Assembly: GCA_023383735.1 (NCBI GenBank)
Contig: JAHDYN010000089.1
Coordinates: 1-7,012, forward strand
Direction of reading: 5' to 3'
DNA length: 7,012 nucleotides
Source: Gammaproteobacteria bacterium
Lineage (GTDB): Bacteria; Pseudomonadota; Gammaproteobacteria; Steroidobacterales; GCA-2729495
Shown here in pieces: positions 6,843-7,012 of the stretch. Under the pieces are notes generated by a model. The model saw only the letters and a list, made by a program, of their open reading frames with translations, made no database searches and was not told where the DNA came from. Both the position numbers and the translations under genes were made by a program. How positions within the stretch are numbered: the first letter of the stretch is position 1; each line of letters opens with the position of its first letter.

Positions 6843-6847
6843 AGGAG
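6843..6847 (+). promoter_or_regulatory. Ribosome binding site of hfq
   Basis: AGGAG lies 6 nt before ATG 6854, an ideal spacing. It decides this start over the in-frame ATG at 6785. Confidence 0.85.
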
Positions 6848-6853
6848 TCCAAG

Positions 6854-7012
6854 ATGACCAAAGGTCAGGTGCTGCAGGATCCGTTCCTGAACGTACTCCG
6901 CAAGGAGAAGGTTCCTGTCTCCATTTATCTGGTTAACGGCATCAAGCTGCAGGGAACGGTCGAGTCATTCGACCAGTTCGTCGTCCTGCTCAAGAACAGC
7001 GTCAGCCAGATG
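6854..7012 (+). CDS. hfq: RNA-binding chaperone Hfq, N-terminal part (cut by right edge)
   Basis: Hfq is the hexameric Sm-like protein that pairs small RNAs with their mRNA targets. The 53 visible codons begin MTKGQVLQDPFLNVLRKEK and stay close to E. coli Hfq throughout. Visible functional residues are Gln8, Asp9, Gln41, Phe42 and Lys31 (proximal face and neighbours), Tyr25 (distal, ARN-binding face) and a rim patch R16-K17-E18-K19 that corresponds to RRER in E. coli. Sm1 is complete (VPVSIYLVNGIKLQGTVESF, 20-39). The YKH motif of Sm2 and the C-terminal tail lie beyond the window, so the tail length cannot be judged. It follows miaA by 93 nt in the same frame, as in most gammaproteobacteria. 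A longer in-frame start at 6785 exists but is less likely. Confidence 0.97.
   Translation, partial: MTKGQVLQDPFLNVLRKEKVPVSIYLVNGIKLQGTVESFDQFVVLLKNSVSQM

Noticed and set aside
1..7012. A novel multi-gene defence, mobile or biosynthetic system
   Set aside because: Every coding stretch belongs to a well-known housekeeping family in a conserved gammaproteobacterial order, with no unexplained gene, integrase, repeat array or sharp composition change.

Overview
This window is chromosomal core DNA from a GC-rich gammaproteobacterium. The organism call rests on gene order: a divergent queG followed by nnr (NAD(P)HX repair) – tsaE – amiB – mutL – miaA – hfq, which is the conserved arrangement in Pseudomonas, enterics and relatives. 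The AmiB here ends in a LysM domain and the MutL keeps a metal-dependent endonuclease motif. Both fit a Pseudomonas- or Xanthomonas-like lineage that does without MutH/Dam-directed repair better than they fit an enteric. I cannot name a genus from the sequence.

Layout. Positions 1-392 (minus strand) hold the N-terminal part of epoxyqueuosine reductase, cut by the left edge. A short divergent intergenic region (393-445) carries a TATAAT hexamer and a 13-bp near-exact direct repeat. The plus strand then runs without interruption to the right edge. The bifunctional NAD(P)HX epimerase/dehydratase overlaps tsaE by 22 nt. A 149-nt AT-richer gap (2401-2549) holds the best promoter of the window and a good ribosome binding site for amiB. 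mutL follows after 80 nt, miaA after 21 nt, and hfq after 93 nt. hfq is cut by the right edge after 53 codons.

Function. Three of the genes act on tRNA or its modification (queG, queuosine at position 34; tsaE, t6A at 37; miaA, i6A at 37). One repairs damaged nicotinamide cofactors, one splits septal peptidoglycan, one is the mismatch-repair coordinator and one is the sRNA chaperone. They are housekeeping genes that travel together rather than one pathway. The likely transcription units are nnr-tsaE from the divergent region, and amiB-mutL-miaA-hfq from the promoter near 2511, with possible internal starts before mutL and hfq.

No mobile element, CRISPR array, RNA gene, convincing terminator or pseudogene was seen, and no novel multi-gene system. 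The points worth a second look are small: a run of five ARN triplets just before the hfq ribosome binding site, an in-frame upstream start for hfq, a shared AATCACCGG element abutting two start codons that lack Shine-Dalgarno sequences, and the MutL endonuclease motif.
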